Assembly: GCA_025093555.1 (NCBI GenBank)
Contig: JAIWNF010000001.1
Span: 1,240,001 to 1,304,000, forward strand
Length of the DNA: 64,000 nucleotides
Source of the DNA: Circinella umbellata
Taxonomy: Eukaryota > Mucoromycota > Mucoromycetes > Mucorales > Lichtheimiaceae
Direction: 5' to 3'
The notes beneath the pieces were generated by a model, which saw only the letters and a list, made by a program, of their open reading frames with translations, made no database searches and had not been told where the DNA came from. Made by a program: the position numbers and the translations under genes. Position 1 is the stretch's first letter. Every line of letters starts with the position of its first letter. Positions 24,451 through 36,727 of the stretch are shown here, piece after piece.

Positions 24451-27156
24451 ATGTTGGATCATTTAGTCGGAAAACCTTCCGCTAACTGGAAAAGAACTCA
24501 AGTTATATTAACACTTCTTTTTGGGTATTATATTCAAAGTTTTTTTTTTTTTTTTATGCAATCGATTATTTTTTGTTAAAAATGTCGTCATAATAATGAT
24601 AATCTTTTTTTTTTTTGAAAATCATAATAGAATATGGGCCTTATTAAAAGGAAAAACGAAACATTTACCACGTAGTTTACAAAAATGGAATCGTTTAACA
24701 GGTACCAATTTATCAATTTGAATCCATTATTTTTGACTATCAACTAAATAAATATCTGTATATAATAGTGGGTAGTTCTCCATGGAAGATAGCATTAGGT
24801 TCAGGGATGACTTATTATTTACTTCAGAATTTATTCTTATTGATTGGTTTAAATGGTAAAATATCTATATATATTGTGGTATCCAAGGGAGAAACCAAAA
24901 ATGTTCAAAATAACTGACCATCTTCTTCTTCTTCCCCTCCCCCCCCCCCTTAAAATATATAACAGCTCCGGAACCATTGACACGTCTGGTAAAAAAAAAT
25001 ATTTTATATTTGAATACGTCATTTTCAGAAATTCGTTTTTTTTTACTCACAGGGGAAAAATGTGTTGAAAATTTGTAGTACAAACGTAGTTTCTATCGTG
25101 CCACATGGATCTTGACAGCATTAGATGCTGGATTTTTTACTGCAATGCCTATACGTCCTGTATGGCTTCGTCATTTTTGTTCTGTATTATTTTCTTTTTA
25201 TTATTTGATATTTGCTGATGCAGCAGAAGAACGTGTCCGTCGTGTGAGAGCCACGATTTCTATTGATCATATGCGCGTCTCTTGGGAAAAAGGAGCTACC
25301 AATCCCATTTTAAATTTCTTTTCAAGCATTCAACGTCCCAAGTTAACGATTCGCAAAACCATGTTCATGGAACGACCGAGAGGATCCAGTAAAAATAAAT
25401 TACCTTCCACTGAATTTTTATTCATGTATGCCGGTCATCCTGATACATTAAAAGATCAAACCACTGTCTTTTTACAATTTCCTGGAGGTGGATTTGTTTC
25501 TATGCCACCTTCGTGTCACGAAGATGCTTTGTCCGCTTGGGCGCATCAAACTCAATTACCCATTGTAAGCGTTAATTACAAAAAAGCACCTGAATATACT
25601 TATCCTTGGCCTGTAGATGAATGTTTTGATTTCTATACAAATTTGGTTCAAAGTCGAGGTCGGATGATTGGTCTTTCGGGTAAACAAGATATTAAAGTCA
25701 TTGTACTGGGTGATTCAGCGTAAGTACTTTGAACAAAACGGTAAAAAACAAAACAAAGAGATTTTTAATGTAAATTTACATTGTTTAGGGGTGGAAATTT
25801 AACAGCTGCTGTAACACTCAAGATTTTATCTCACAATCAAGAAATCAAAACGCGATCATCTCTTAAAGTAGATGAATTACCCTTATCTACTATTCAAGTG
25901 CCTGATGGTTTAATATTAATTTATCCTGCTTTAGATTTTGAAATGACATGTTGGATGACCCCAAACCAACTTTCAGTCCTTCGTTCACAATCTACAAATC
26001 AAATGATTCGATCTAAATCATTACAAAGTTTATTGGATACTAAAGACCATTTGAGCCATTCAAGTCCATTAAGTATGGTACCTGATGTAGAAAAGGCTAG
26101 TTTATGGAGACGTGCACTTGGAATGACACCTACTACTACAACTACAACAACAAAGACGAATAAAAATACACTCCCTGTTCCTGAAATTAAAACAGATTAT
26201 TCAATTCAAAACCAATCTATTGTGGATCATATGCAAGATATGTCACAAGTTCAAGATGCATGGGGATCAGCACGTACTGCCATGACAAGTCGTATGTGTT
26301 ATTTTAATGATCGAATCATTACTGCTGATATGGTAAGAATATATTGGGTTATTCTTTCCTTCCTCCCTTTCTTCATTATATCATTTACTTTTTTTTATTA
26401 ACACATATCATAATTTTTACTTTCTTTTTTTTTGCTTCAGATGCGTGCCATGGCTATTTGTAAGTACATGAACATCCCCAAAAAATGATGAACTTATTCT
26501 CAAATAATCACCCTCTATTTTTTTTTGTAGTATATCTTGGTCCTCACGCTACACCCGATTTTGAATCTGATTATTTATTATCTCCTGTGGTTGCGCCTAT
26601 GGAACTTCTTGCCCAATTCCCCAAAACCTATATGATTTGTGGTGAAAAAGATCCTTTTGTGGATGACACTGTTATTTTTGGTGGACGTATTCGTAAAGCC
26701 AAACATCAAGAACGACGTAAAAGAGAAGAAAATGAGGAATTACCTTTTGATCCATTATTAGATGATAGTACCATTCAAGTTCAATTTTTAGAAGGTATGA
26801 GTCATGCATTTTTACAAATGATGACCTTTTTACCTGAAGCTCATCAAGCTGTAAAAACGATTGGTGATTGGGTTCTTGAAATGTCGGCGGCTCCTTCTTC
26901 TTCTTCTTGTTCGCATAGTGATTTTTCATCTACATCAGATGAATCAAGTGTTTCAGATACTATAAATACTGGTTTGAATGGAAATCATCCATTGTTTGTG
27001 GATCGAAATATACCTTCTCCTCCTCCTTTATCTTCTACCGTGAAAGAACGTATTGGTGCTCATTTAGCAGAAATTGTTACTTCTGAAAAAGATATGATGA
27101 GTCGACGTAAATCAAATTTAGTGAGTGGATTATTCACACAAAAGGTTCAATCATAA
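24451..27156 (+). CDS. Hormone-sensitive-lipase-like alpha/beta hydrolase, membrane-associated
   Basis: Eight exons (24451-24524, 24631-24701, 24769-24855, 24966-24988, 25079-25719, 25789-26332, 26441-26459, 26531-27156) give 694 residues. Exons 4 (23 nt) and 7 (19 nt) are microexons. The N terminus has several hydrophobic stretches (VILTLLFGIWALL, YYLLQNLFLLIGL, FCSVLFSFYYLIFA), suggesting membrane attachment. The hydrolase core has the oxyanion-loop region FPGGGF (219-224), the nucleophile motif GDSAGGN (Ser298), and likely Asp527 in CGEKDPFVDD and His578 in GMSHAF. The classical family oxyanion motif is HGGG; here the His position is Pro. A roughly 110-residue Ser/Thr/Asn-rich insert lies between about residues 350 and 470, and a Ser-rich tail follows residue 600. 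Relatives hydrolyse acylglycerols or esters; the substrate is unknown. Confidence 0.85.
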
Positions 27157-28309
27157 AATCTTTTCAACCTATATTATTTAGATATATATTTACATGTACC
27201 TTCCTTACATCCATCTCCCCCCCTTGGTTCCTTTTGGGACTCACTAGTGTTTATATTCTTTTCACATACCAATCGTTTATTCTCTCTCTTTCCATTTGTT
27301 CAATATCTATCTTCTGCTTAAAATATCTTTTAATACATATATTATTATTTACAACTCAGAAAAAAAAACACAGTGAGTTTTTTTTTATTCATGCTCCGTA
27401 ACTTTATTATTTTTGTACTACTTTGGTATCCGGAAACCAGAATTATTATTTTATTTTTTTTTCATTTACGCTCTTCATAGTCAAGCATTTATGAGTTCAT
27501 TCTTTTTAAAAGAAATAAAAAAAAAAGACGACAAAAGAATAAATAATATAAATGTAAACTCCCATCACCTTTTTGGGTTATAAATAATGTAGGTCAGGCG
27601 AAATAAAAGGAAATTCGGATTATGGGCCTTATTGCACTTTACTAAAAAGGTCAATTACATCATGCAATTGGGTAAATAATAAACATATATAAAAATATTT
27701 CAATTTTCTTATTGATTGCATGAATAGAATAGATAAATATTTATTACATACAGATAAATAATATGTTCATGTGAGCAAAAACTACGGTATACGTAAACAA
27801 TCAATTATTTTCATGAGGTTATTTCTGAAATAAGTTGTACCAGTTGAAAAAGAAAGGTTAAAAAACAAAGTGGGGTTGCCATTCTATTATTTAGGGAGTG
27901 AGTAAATTATATATTAAAGTGAAAGGCCGTGCGGAAAAAAAAAAGAATGGCGTAATATGTTTATAAATATATAAATCGTAAGAAAGGAGAAAGAGAGAGA
28001 AAGAGGGATGATAACAATAAAATAACTCTTGTTGCTATGGTAATTTGAAAAAGTTGTTGTATATACAAAGAGGCATCCCTATTCAGCCGCTTTTTTTTTT
28101 TTCGTATCCCACTCACCCATTTTTTTTAAGCTTTTTTTTTTTTAGTATTAAATAATCTCTCTTTCTCTCTCTTTTCTTTTTTTCCCCCTCTACTCCTCCC
28201 CTTCCTCACGTCCCCCTTTTATACATACATACATATATATATATATATACTTAGACTTTTATTATTTCTTTTATTTTATTTTATTACAACACCCAATTAT
28301 AATATCGTA
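27157..28309. other. Intergenic, esterase to LRR protein
   Basis: No gene is seen. AT-rich DNA with TATA runs, pyrimidine-rich tracts at 28150-28210 and a TA repeat at about 28235 precedes the next ATG; this looks like a promoter. Confidence 0.5.
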
Positions 28310-31300
28310 ATGGCTTCTTTTGCATCCGTTCATCACCCTCCTTTTGCATATGACCCGAGTAGTCAACCAACAAAAAGCATTTTAAAACAAAGATCTCGAT
28401 TAACTCGCTCTTCTTCATCATGGTTATCTAATATTAACTCTAAATTTTCTTCTGCTTCCATGAATTTTACAACAACTGAATCGAATATACCATCCCTTGT
28501 TACCAATACGAATTCACCACAACAAGTACAAGCACAGGAACCTGTTCCTGCACGATCCATAGGATTACTTAATTTCAAAAAGTTCATTAATAATAATAAT
28601 ACAAGTGATACAAGTAGTATTATTTCTAATAATTCTTCACTATTACAAGACAATAACAACTCGAATAATAATAATAATAATAATAACAATACTAGTAATG
28701 GAGGAGGACAAGAGAGTGATGAACTTGCAGCGGACGAGTTAAAAAGAGTACGATTTTCAGTTAAAAAATTAACTACCGAATATTATCCTTATCGTAATAC
28801 AACACAACAACAACAACAAGAAGAAGAAAATAAAAAAGAAACACATGATAATTTAGAAGAAGAAGAAGAAGGACAATCAAGTCCTTCAAGTTTAATTGAT
28901 GCTCCTGAACTTCCTGAAAATGCTACAGCACTCTTATTGTCCGACACTACAGAACTACAAGAACAAATAGAAGAAGAGGATGCCAAACATGAAAAGACCG
29001 CCTTGTGTGACGAAGATGAATATAAAAAAAAGACACCGCTTGAATTATATGAAATAGCTTGTAGAAATAAAGAAGAATTACCTTTTCCTGGTTTTGTTAC
29101 AAATTTAAGTCAGGTAACAAAAAAAAAAAAAAACGATAACTTTTATAAAAGATTTTTTTTTTCAAAACTAATTGTCTTTTTATATAGTGTGCTTTACTTA
29201 CAAAAATTGATCTTTCAAACCAATCCTTAATTCGTCGTGTTGTTGAACCTATTGCTGATGTTTTAAACCTTGGATTTAATTTACAAGAACTTATTTTGAA
29301 TAATTGTAGTTTAGAGGATGATGTGAGTCATACTATTATCGTGTGTGTGTGTATCGAAGAAGAGGGGGGGAAGGTTGTAAAGATGTTAATTGTTGCTTCT
29401 AATTTTATAGGCACTTAAAATATTACTTCATACATTATTATTGAATGATACATTGAAACATCTCAATTTAACAGATAATAAGAAGCTTAAAACAACTGGA
29501 TTCAAGTATATTGCAATTTATGTGAAAGGTGTATGTATTTATATATTTATTTAATTATCTATTTGAATAACTAATGAAAAGCAACTTTTGTTTATTTTAG
29601 TCTACACAACTTGAACGTCTTGATTTATCCATGACAAATCCAGATAAAAAAGCCATCCAATATCTTGCACAAGCAATGACATCAACAATGAATAACAACA
29701 ATAATACATCATCTCCTTCATTAAAACAACTTTTATTGGATGGATGTTTATTAAAACCACCCTCTCTTGAAATTCTTGCCTCCGGTGTTCGTAAATCACC
29801 TCATTTACGTTATTTATCATTACAAAGAAATAAAATTACACATCAAGGTGCTGTTTCTTTAGGTGTCATGTTACATGATTACGATCAAGAACATAAAAAA
29901 GGATTGGAATATTTGAATTTGAATAACAATGATATTCGTCAAGGTGTTCAATATATTGCACAAGCATTACGTAGAAATAGAAGTCTGGAAGAACTTTATA
30001 TGCATGATTGTAAATTAGATTCAAAAGGATGTGCGTTTATTGGTGAAGCATTGGTAAATTTATTATCTTTTTTGATGACTTTTTGTGAGATAAGAGAAAT
30101 GACTTTTTTATTTATTTATTTTTACGTTTTGAAATAGAAATATAATCAAGCATTGTTAAAATTGGATATTAGTGGAAACACTTTAGTTCATCCTACAGCA
30201 GAAGGAGTAAGTAGTAATAATATTAATAATTCGTTTTATTTACACAAAATAATGTTAATTTTACTTTAATATAGATTCTTTCTATTAAACAAGCATTATA
30301 TGTAAATTGGAGATTGACTGAATTAAATATGTCTGAAACTGGTTTAGGACCAGAAGGTAAATTAAAAAGAATGGGTTACAATATAAGGGAATTGAATTAT
30401 TAAAAATACAATTTTTGTTTATTTTTAGCTGCTGTTTATCTTGCTGAATGTTTACCAGAAAATCGAGCATTACGTCGTTTAGATCTCACAAAGAATATAA
30501 ATATTGATCTTGCTGGTTTGATGGCTTTGTCAGCATCTGTAAGAGTGAATGATACATTAACTTATGTAGATATTAATATTCCAGTAAGTAATAGTAATTC
30601 TATATCTATAAAAGAGAGAAAAAGAGAGAAAAGAAACCTAATAATGACACACACTCTTTTTTGTTTTAGCCAAATGATCGAGAAATGGCCAAAATTCAAG
30701 GTGATATTGTAGCTCGATGTACTAAGAATGCACAAAATCCACAACCTACTCCAGCTGAAAAACAAAAACAGGAAGAACAACAAGAAAGACAAAGAATTCG
30801 ACGTATGGGATCACGTAATTCATTAGATCCAAATGCCATGGCAACCACGGCTCAAGCTACAGCAAGATTATCATTACAAGAACGTTTAGCAGCTGTTACA
30901 CGTGGGAAAGTATCATTAACAACAGGTTCGACTATAATTAAATCACAACCTATAGAAAATGTAAAAACAAATACATCACCACCACCACCATCGCCATCGC
31001 CACCACAGAAACCATTACGTCAACAACAACAACAATCATCATCCACTAAAAAACAAATAGTTGTTGATGCAGAAATGATTGTTACTACTACTAGTCAAAT
31101 TGGTTTATTTGAAGATTTGCTTAATTCAGAAACAAGTCAACGAGATGATGTCATAGATACTGTACAATCACCAGGAGATGTTATTTTAGTAAGTTACGGT
31201 TTTATATACATTTAATCAATTGGATTGGTAGTTAAGGAAATATTAAATAGATTTACTAACAAAAAAAAACACTGTTTTATTTTTTTTTCAAACACTCTTT

Positions 31301-31809
31301 TTTTTAGCAAGTATATGGAAAATGTAAGAAAGCCCAAACTGAAATGAGTGGATATATTCCTAAAGTAACAGATGATGATGAATTAGGTAAGACATCCCAT
31401 CTCCTTTTTTCTTTTTCTTTTACACTTTTATACTTTTATTAATTAAATCGGCTCTATTCTTACAGCTCAACTTTTGGCATTAAATGATCGATTGACAACC
31501 GCCATTACTCAATATCAACAACTCTTTTCATCGGAAGCAAAAACCACAAAGCATCAACAAAAACCAACATCCGTAAATGAAAACCAAGAAAAGGATCCAC
31601 AAAAAACAGAAAAAGAATCAACAATAATAGAAAATAGGAATGATTCAAAATTAGATGAATTGAATACAATGACCCCTTCATCATCTAGTTTTCTTTTAGA
31701 AGGCACTGAGCCACCGTTATCCACTTCTTTTGAAATTGGAGATGTAGATGATGAAGATGATGATTTGATTCCAGTTCGACATCCATCACCAGGAATTGAA
31801 AATCAATAA
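28310..31809 (+). CDS. PPP1R37-like leucine-rich repeat protein with PP1 docking motifs
   Basis: Ten exons (28310-29113, 29188-29322, 29411-29530, 29601-30053, 30138-30206, 30275-30356, 30429-30583, 30670-31188, 31308-31386, 31466-31809) give 919 residues. The disordered N terminus has KSILK (22-26), a SILK-type motif, and KRVRF (145-149), an RVxF motif. Both are known docking sites for protein phosphatase 1, and SILK normally lies N-terminal to RVxF, as here. Residues about 269-620 form RNase-inhibitor-type leucine-rich repeats (LQELILNNCSLED, LKHLNLTDNKKL, LRYLSLQRNKITHQGAVSLG, LEYLNLNNNDIRQG, LRRLDLTKN). The order RVxF then LRR, and LDLTKN...LAGLMALSASVRVNDTLTYVDI, match human PPP1R37, a PP1 inhibitor. 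The tail is Ser/Gln/Thr-rich and acidic. Poly-Asn occurs near residue 120. Confidence 0.82.
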
Positions 31810-32317
31810 CTTTTGAATATAATTTTTTTAAACTTTTTTAATTAAACAATGGATCGACAATGTATTCATGCAACTTAATTTATACATACAACCCAATAGC
31901 GGTTATGTGATAGTTACTTATAATCAAATGATCTTGATATACTTGGCTTTTTAATATGAAAGTGCTTGAGTTTTGAATCTTCGAGCAGTCTTACTTATCT
32001 TTGTAGTTTTGTAAAGTATATTGTACGAACATTGGTTCTTTGTTTTATTCTTGAAGGACAGTACGTAAACAAAAAATAACTGTTAAGTATATTTATACTA
32101 CTTAGTTTTATAACTCTATAAAGTTAATAAATAGCAACATTACTACAGTATATTGTCATAATTCTTATACTACCGCTAAAAACATTTATTCAATTTCAGG
32201 TGAGAACAAAAAGTTTATGCAGATTTGTTTTATTTGGATTCCGTACTAGTGTTTTGATAAAAATTTCACATGTGGGTCCTCGCCCTTTTTTTTTCAGCCT
32301 CTTTTTTTTTGCCTTAC

Positions 32318-32345
32318 GTACAGTCAAGCTTCGCTATACTTTTTG
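32318..32345. mobile_element. Possible transposon terminus
   Basis: TA followed by CAGTCAAGCTTCGCTATA resembles the TA-CAGT ends of pogo/Tigger elements, but no matching inverted end was found within the window. It may be a solo remnant or chance. Confidence 0.25.
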
Positions 32346-32819
32346 AAAAAAACACCCCATTTTTTTGCTTGGCAGCGATGAAAAATGGAAGGTCTATCAT
32401 ACAACCCTTGACACAAACAATACTCAGTTTTTAAGTTTAGGAAATACATAAGAAAACCCCCCTCATATTTTACTTCTTTTAAAAGAATAATATTGTATTT
32501 CATTAAACAAAATTCATTGTTGGGAACTCCTGAACTCAACTTTTATAATTGTGGATTCATGGATCAAGTTTTTACAGTCTTGTCCTGAAACATAAAGAAC
32601 AATCAGTAATTGAGTTCGATGAAGCAGGAACTAAAAATGGCCGCAGCATACGAGGTAACACCATACCTGGATGAAACCAAGCGATTACTAGCGATCTGAT
32701 ATTCCCCCCCCCCAAAAAAGTATATATTTTCTTTTGTTTTTGTTTGTTTGTTGATGAATCTTTTTTTATTATTTGGGCTTTCCAAAAATAATCAACTTTC
32801 TTTTATATTTATAGTTGTA

Positions 32820-34470
32820 TTCGCAGTCCTTTCCGCATGGAAGGAAATACAAGCTTTCGTAAGTAGTCAAAGTAAAAAAACCACTGAAACGAGTGAAATA
32901 TGTATATAAAAAAAAAGCTTACGATTTAAATATTTTTCTATAAAAAAAACTGTATTTGCAGCTCATAGGATTGAAGGTTTAGAAACTGCAGCTGTCATTG
33001 CAACGAGTGCCAACCAGTCACTTAGGTCAATGACCGGAAGTAGCAAAACCATTTTATAAAAAAAAAATGAGAAGACGGGTATCATCAGCACTCAAGATAC
33101 TGATGATACCAATAGCAGTTCAAGGTAAATATATAATGTACAGAATACATTATGTTCATGGGCTAGAGGAACGGTTTTTGACTCATATATTAATATAACC
33201 TTAAAAACAGTTGTCTTGATCTACATGATACGTCGTTAGAACGCGTAGAAGAATATCCTAAATCCATGTATAAATAAAATACAGCTGTCAAAATTTATCC
33301 TTCGAAAAAGATGTCAAAAAGTGTATTGGTAAGTGTAATATAAAATGACAGGATAATAGTAATAAATTATAAAGTACTTAGCAATCATACAAATAATACC
33401 TATAATAAAGCAGTGGTGACGGCAATATAAATCTAATAAAAAATAATAGGTGTTTTCATGGATCGGATCAGATCGGGTATGAGGATCATTCACATCCATA
33501 TCTACCAATGCAGATCGAATGAGCGGATGTCAGATGAAATGAAAACACTGCTTCAGCAGTTGCAGATAGTTGAACAACAGACACTGAGCAGGTGATTATT
33601 ATTATTACGTATTTTATTATTATATATTGTTATCGAACTACGTATTATGCTAAAAAGTGTTTATATTTATACACGTATAGCTATTACAGATAGAAATGGT
33701 TGCTCAGTGGGCATTTAAAAAAACTCATCAATGAGTTCGAAGCCGAAGTTATATTAAAAAAAGATGAGTTTCTTTTTGCATATTACAAAGTTTTACGTGC
33801 CTTCTCGTTTGTCCGTAAGGCAAACGAAAAAACAACTTCAGAGGATATCCTTGTGCATAGCTATTTGCACGATCCATTACTATCACTCTTGGTTGAAAGC
33901 ACCGGGCTCGGACACAAATGATAACTTATATTATCTTCTATCATGATTGTCATCGATAAGTACCATTATTGACAACTTTTATAGGGCTAATTTGTCGGTA
34001 GAGCCGGCGAAAAGCAACAAAAAATTTATTACAACCCGACTTCACCTCGCACACGACTGTATATGGTCACACATTTGATTTATTCGTTGTTGAATATAAG
34101 AAGTCCTCGTCGTTGGTATCAGACCTGTATAAGACTAACATGATGACGAAGCCAAGTTTGGTCAATCAATTGATGAAACTTGGCGTCCCCAACCATCATC
34201 ATGCCTGTACTCTCGCCGCAGAAGGTGAATTATATTATAATTATTTTGTCTCGTCTTTATATTTATTATTATTCTCTTTATTCAATATATCGAAATGTTA
34301 TCTTTCTTCTATTTCGTTATCAGGTTATGAATGTACTTTATACAGAATGAACATACAAGCTAAATCCGTATATACTTTGGTTGAATTAAGTAACTTTACA
34401 TTGCCAAATGATCATTCTGAGATCAAATACTTTCACATTTTTATGCAGAATATACAGCCAGATAAATAAT
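32820..34470 (+). pseudogene. Decayed multi-exon gene, PD-(D/E)XK-like signature
   Basis: A chain of exon-like pieces with intact splice signals but frame breaks. 32820-32863 (VVFAVLSAWKEIQAF) ends at GTAAG. 32961-33124 includes ATSANQSLRSMTGSSKT, a stop, then a DTDDTNSSS region. 33211-33330 reads CLDLHDTSLERVEEYPK. 33525-33591 reads MSDEMKTLLQQLQIVEQQ. 33700-33921 reads HLKKLINEFEAEVILKKDE and onward. From 34060 one frame gives GHTFDLFVVEYKKSSSLVSD, then an intron (34227-34322), then YECTLYRMNIQAKSVYTLVE. The FDLFVVEYKK strand has the D...ExK spacing of PD-(D/E)XK nucleases. The overall pattern reminds me of a large uncharacterised gene family expanded in Mucorales. Stops and phase mismatches show it is no longer functional. 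Family assignment is inference. Confidence 0.5.
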
Positions 34471-35525
34471 TGGTGTACTATATACGTACGCATGATTTGC
34501 TACTGGATGAGTGTTCTTTGTAAAATATCGTGGTTAACGGACATGGAAAAGCAAGTTAAAACATTTGTCCTGAACCTTGTAAGAAAGAAAAATGAATCAA
34601 AGAACGGGTGCCAGAAACCTGGGCCATGGATTTTGAAACGGTAGTTACAAAAACAAAGAACATAATATACGTAAGATCGAAAGATGATTTTATCAAGAAT
34701 ACGTAGCAAGATCAATAGCATCAACCTAATGTGCCTTTAAAAGAGAAGCAAATTTAATGACAAGGGCTTAATCTCAGTAGAGCATCGTAGCAGGGGAAAA
34801 AAAAGTGATAATAATTCCCTTCTATATATGCTTTTTGTAATACGTATGCCTCGAACAAATATGTCAGATCGGAGGTTGTGTTTAACAGGAGACATTAAAT
34901 AAAGAAGCACTAAATCATAGGACGTTTTTAGTGTATGTAACACGCACTTATGTATCAAACCATTTGAGGGTTAGGACACAATAGTAATATACTTAAAAGA
35001 AATCACCTTCTCTCTTTCACACACATATATTATTCTTATAAAATAATATAATGCTGTCTGATTTTTTTTTTGTTTACAATAAAGACCATCATAAATTTAA
35101 AATGTCACAAATATTTTCATGTTGTACACATTTAAGAAACACATTATGCTTACCAATAAGTCTCATAAACTTTTATAAAACATAGTAAAAATTTACCATT
35201 ATCATTAGCATCTTCGCTATTATTATTATGCAAGAAAAAATGAACTGCCAAGCCTGAGTTTATAAAAATAATTTTCTTTTTTAGAACGTGGTCCAGCGTT
35301 AAAGGATAAATGAATTTGGAAGAATATAAAAAAGGCATCTGCATTTTACAGTAATAGCAATAACTGCGTCATAGGTTTAACAAGGTGATCTTTTTTTTTC
35401 GCGGTAATAAATTATTATACACATGCAGAGCCCAGCCTATTCATGGCGATGATGACGCCATTATAAGTATAGAATTTTTTTAAATTGATATGATGGACAT
35501 AGAGGAGTATGGATATAAGCTTCTT

Positions 35526-35551
35526 TGTGTGTGTGTGTGTGTGTGTGTGTG
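35526..35551. repeat. TG microsatellite
   Basis: About thirteen TG units in noncoding DNA. Confidence 0.9.
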
Positions 35552-35918
35552 CATGCGTGTGTCTGATGTTACATGTTAATCAAAGTATTTCAAGAAAAAA
35601 AAATCATCCATTTTCCTATTTAATATAAATAATAATAACAATAAAACAAATGATTAAAGAAAGACACATGGATTTAGACTACCCAAATGTATTTTTAGTG
35701 TGGGTTCCTTAGAAAAAAAGGGGGGGGGGGGAGGGGGATTACCAGCACTTGCCCAAAATAATATTTCATGTGCATATGAACCCCACTTTAATTTTTTTTT
35801 GGCCACAAAAAAAAGCCTTCTATTTCTTTTATATAAAACACGCCTTTTAACCAGTTTACTAGTCCATTTTTTTTTTAAATAAAAAAAATATATGTATATA
35901 TATATCTCCTTTCCTTAA

Positions 35919-36727
35919 ATGTCGACCGCTAATGTACTTGAACCTGCAGCATTCAATAAACTTAATCCAAGTCCAGATATGGTCTTTGTTGCATCTGTCA
36001 CTGTAGGTGAATCACGATCCTATTATTTTCGTCAGAATTTAAATACGGCTCCATCTTCTTCTCCAAAATATAACCCACCCAAACAAATTATACCATCTAT
36101 ACCTCGTCAACGAATGTAAATATTTCTTTTTTTTTTACTTATTATGTGTAAAGAAACGTGAGAGTCGACAGAACTAAACACTATTTTTTTTTGTATTACA
36201 GAAAAGCACCTACCAATTCATTTTTGTCACCCATACGATCAGAAAAAGCACCTCCTCGACGAAGTAGCGCTAGTAGTGCAGTGTCCTCCAAATCAACACC
36301 ACCATTATTAATGTCATCACCATTATCAACACAACAATTAATAAGGAAACAACCCAGTCCTGTGATATCTTCGCAGCCAGAACCATCACAAGTACAAAAA
36401 CCAAAACGCCCTTATCCATTAATACATGCAATCTCATCACCAGCATCTATTTTTCCTTTAAAAATGAATCGTCGAAGAAGAAAAGTTAGTTTTAGTGAAC
36501 ATGTAGTAGTAGTCAGAACTATTATTCATACAGAAGAAGATGATATTGAAGAAGAAAAAGAAAATGATGATGATGATGATGATGAATCATTATGTATATA
36601 TGATGTTTTTCGAAGGCATTCGACTGGTTCGGCGCCAATTACATCATCAGATGATATTGAAAATAATGAAGTTGCTAAGCAACAGATTTTGAGTGTATCT
36701 AAATCATTACAACGGTTTGTATTTTGA
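35919..36727 (+). CDS. Small unknown protein with RVxF-like motif
   Basis: Two exons, 35919-36115 and 36202-36727, give 240 residues. The ATG follows a TATATA-rich leader, and the intron is removed with GTAAAT and CAG in frame. Residues 1-65 look partly ordered (PDMVFVASVTVGESRSYYFRQ). The middle is a Ser/Pro-rich disordered stretch. Then comes a basic cluster with RKVSF (about 159-163) inside MNRRRRKVSFSEHVVVVR, followed by a strongly acidic Glu/Asp run. RKVSF fits the RVxF protein phosphatase 1 docking consensus, and its Ser could be a phospho-switch. I do not recognise an orthologue. Exon 2 is well above background in codon character, so I regard the gene as real. Confidence 0.65.

Larger units (their letters stand above)
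31810..35918. other. Repeat- and remnant-rich interval
   Basis: No intact gene is present. At about 32320 there is TACAGTCAAGCTTCGCTATA, which resembles a pogo/Tigger-type end but has no partner that I can find. About 32820-34470 is a decayed multi-exon gene (listed separately). 34500-35918 is AT-rich with a TG microsatellite (35526-35551) and a G-homopolymer near 35717. The last 40 bp form the promoter-proximal TATATA tract of the next gene. Confidence 0.5.

Noticed and set aside
25112..25178. Alternative start for the esterase at a TTG
   Set aside because: Upstream exons join in frame and encode a sensible membrane N terminus beginning with ATG at 24451.
27590..27680. Possible snoRNA or snRNA-like segment
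   Set aside because: There is a slight rise in complexity but no box motifs in the right order that I could identify.
28363..28689. Leucine-rich minus-strand frame of 108 codons
   Set aside because: It is the complement of the Asn-rich coding exon of the PPP1R37-like gene; composition reflects poly-Asn codons.
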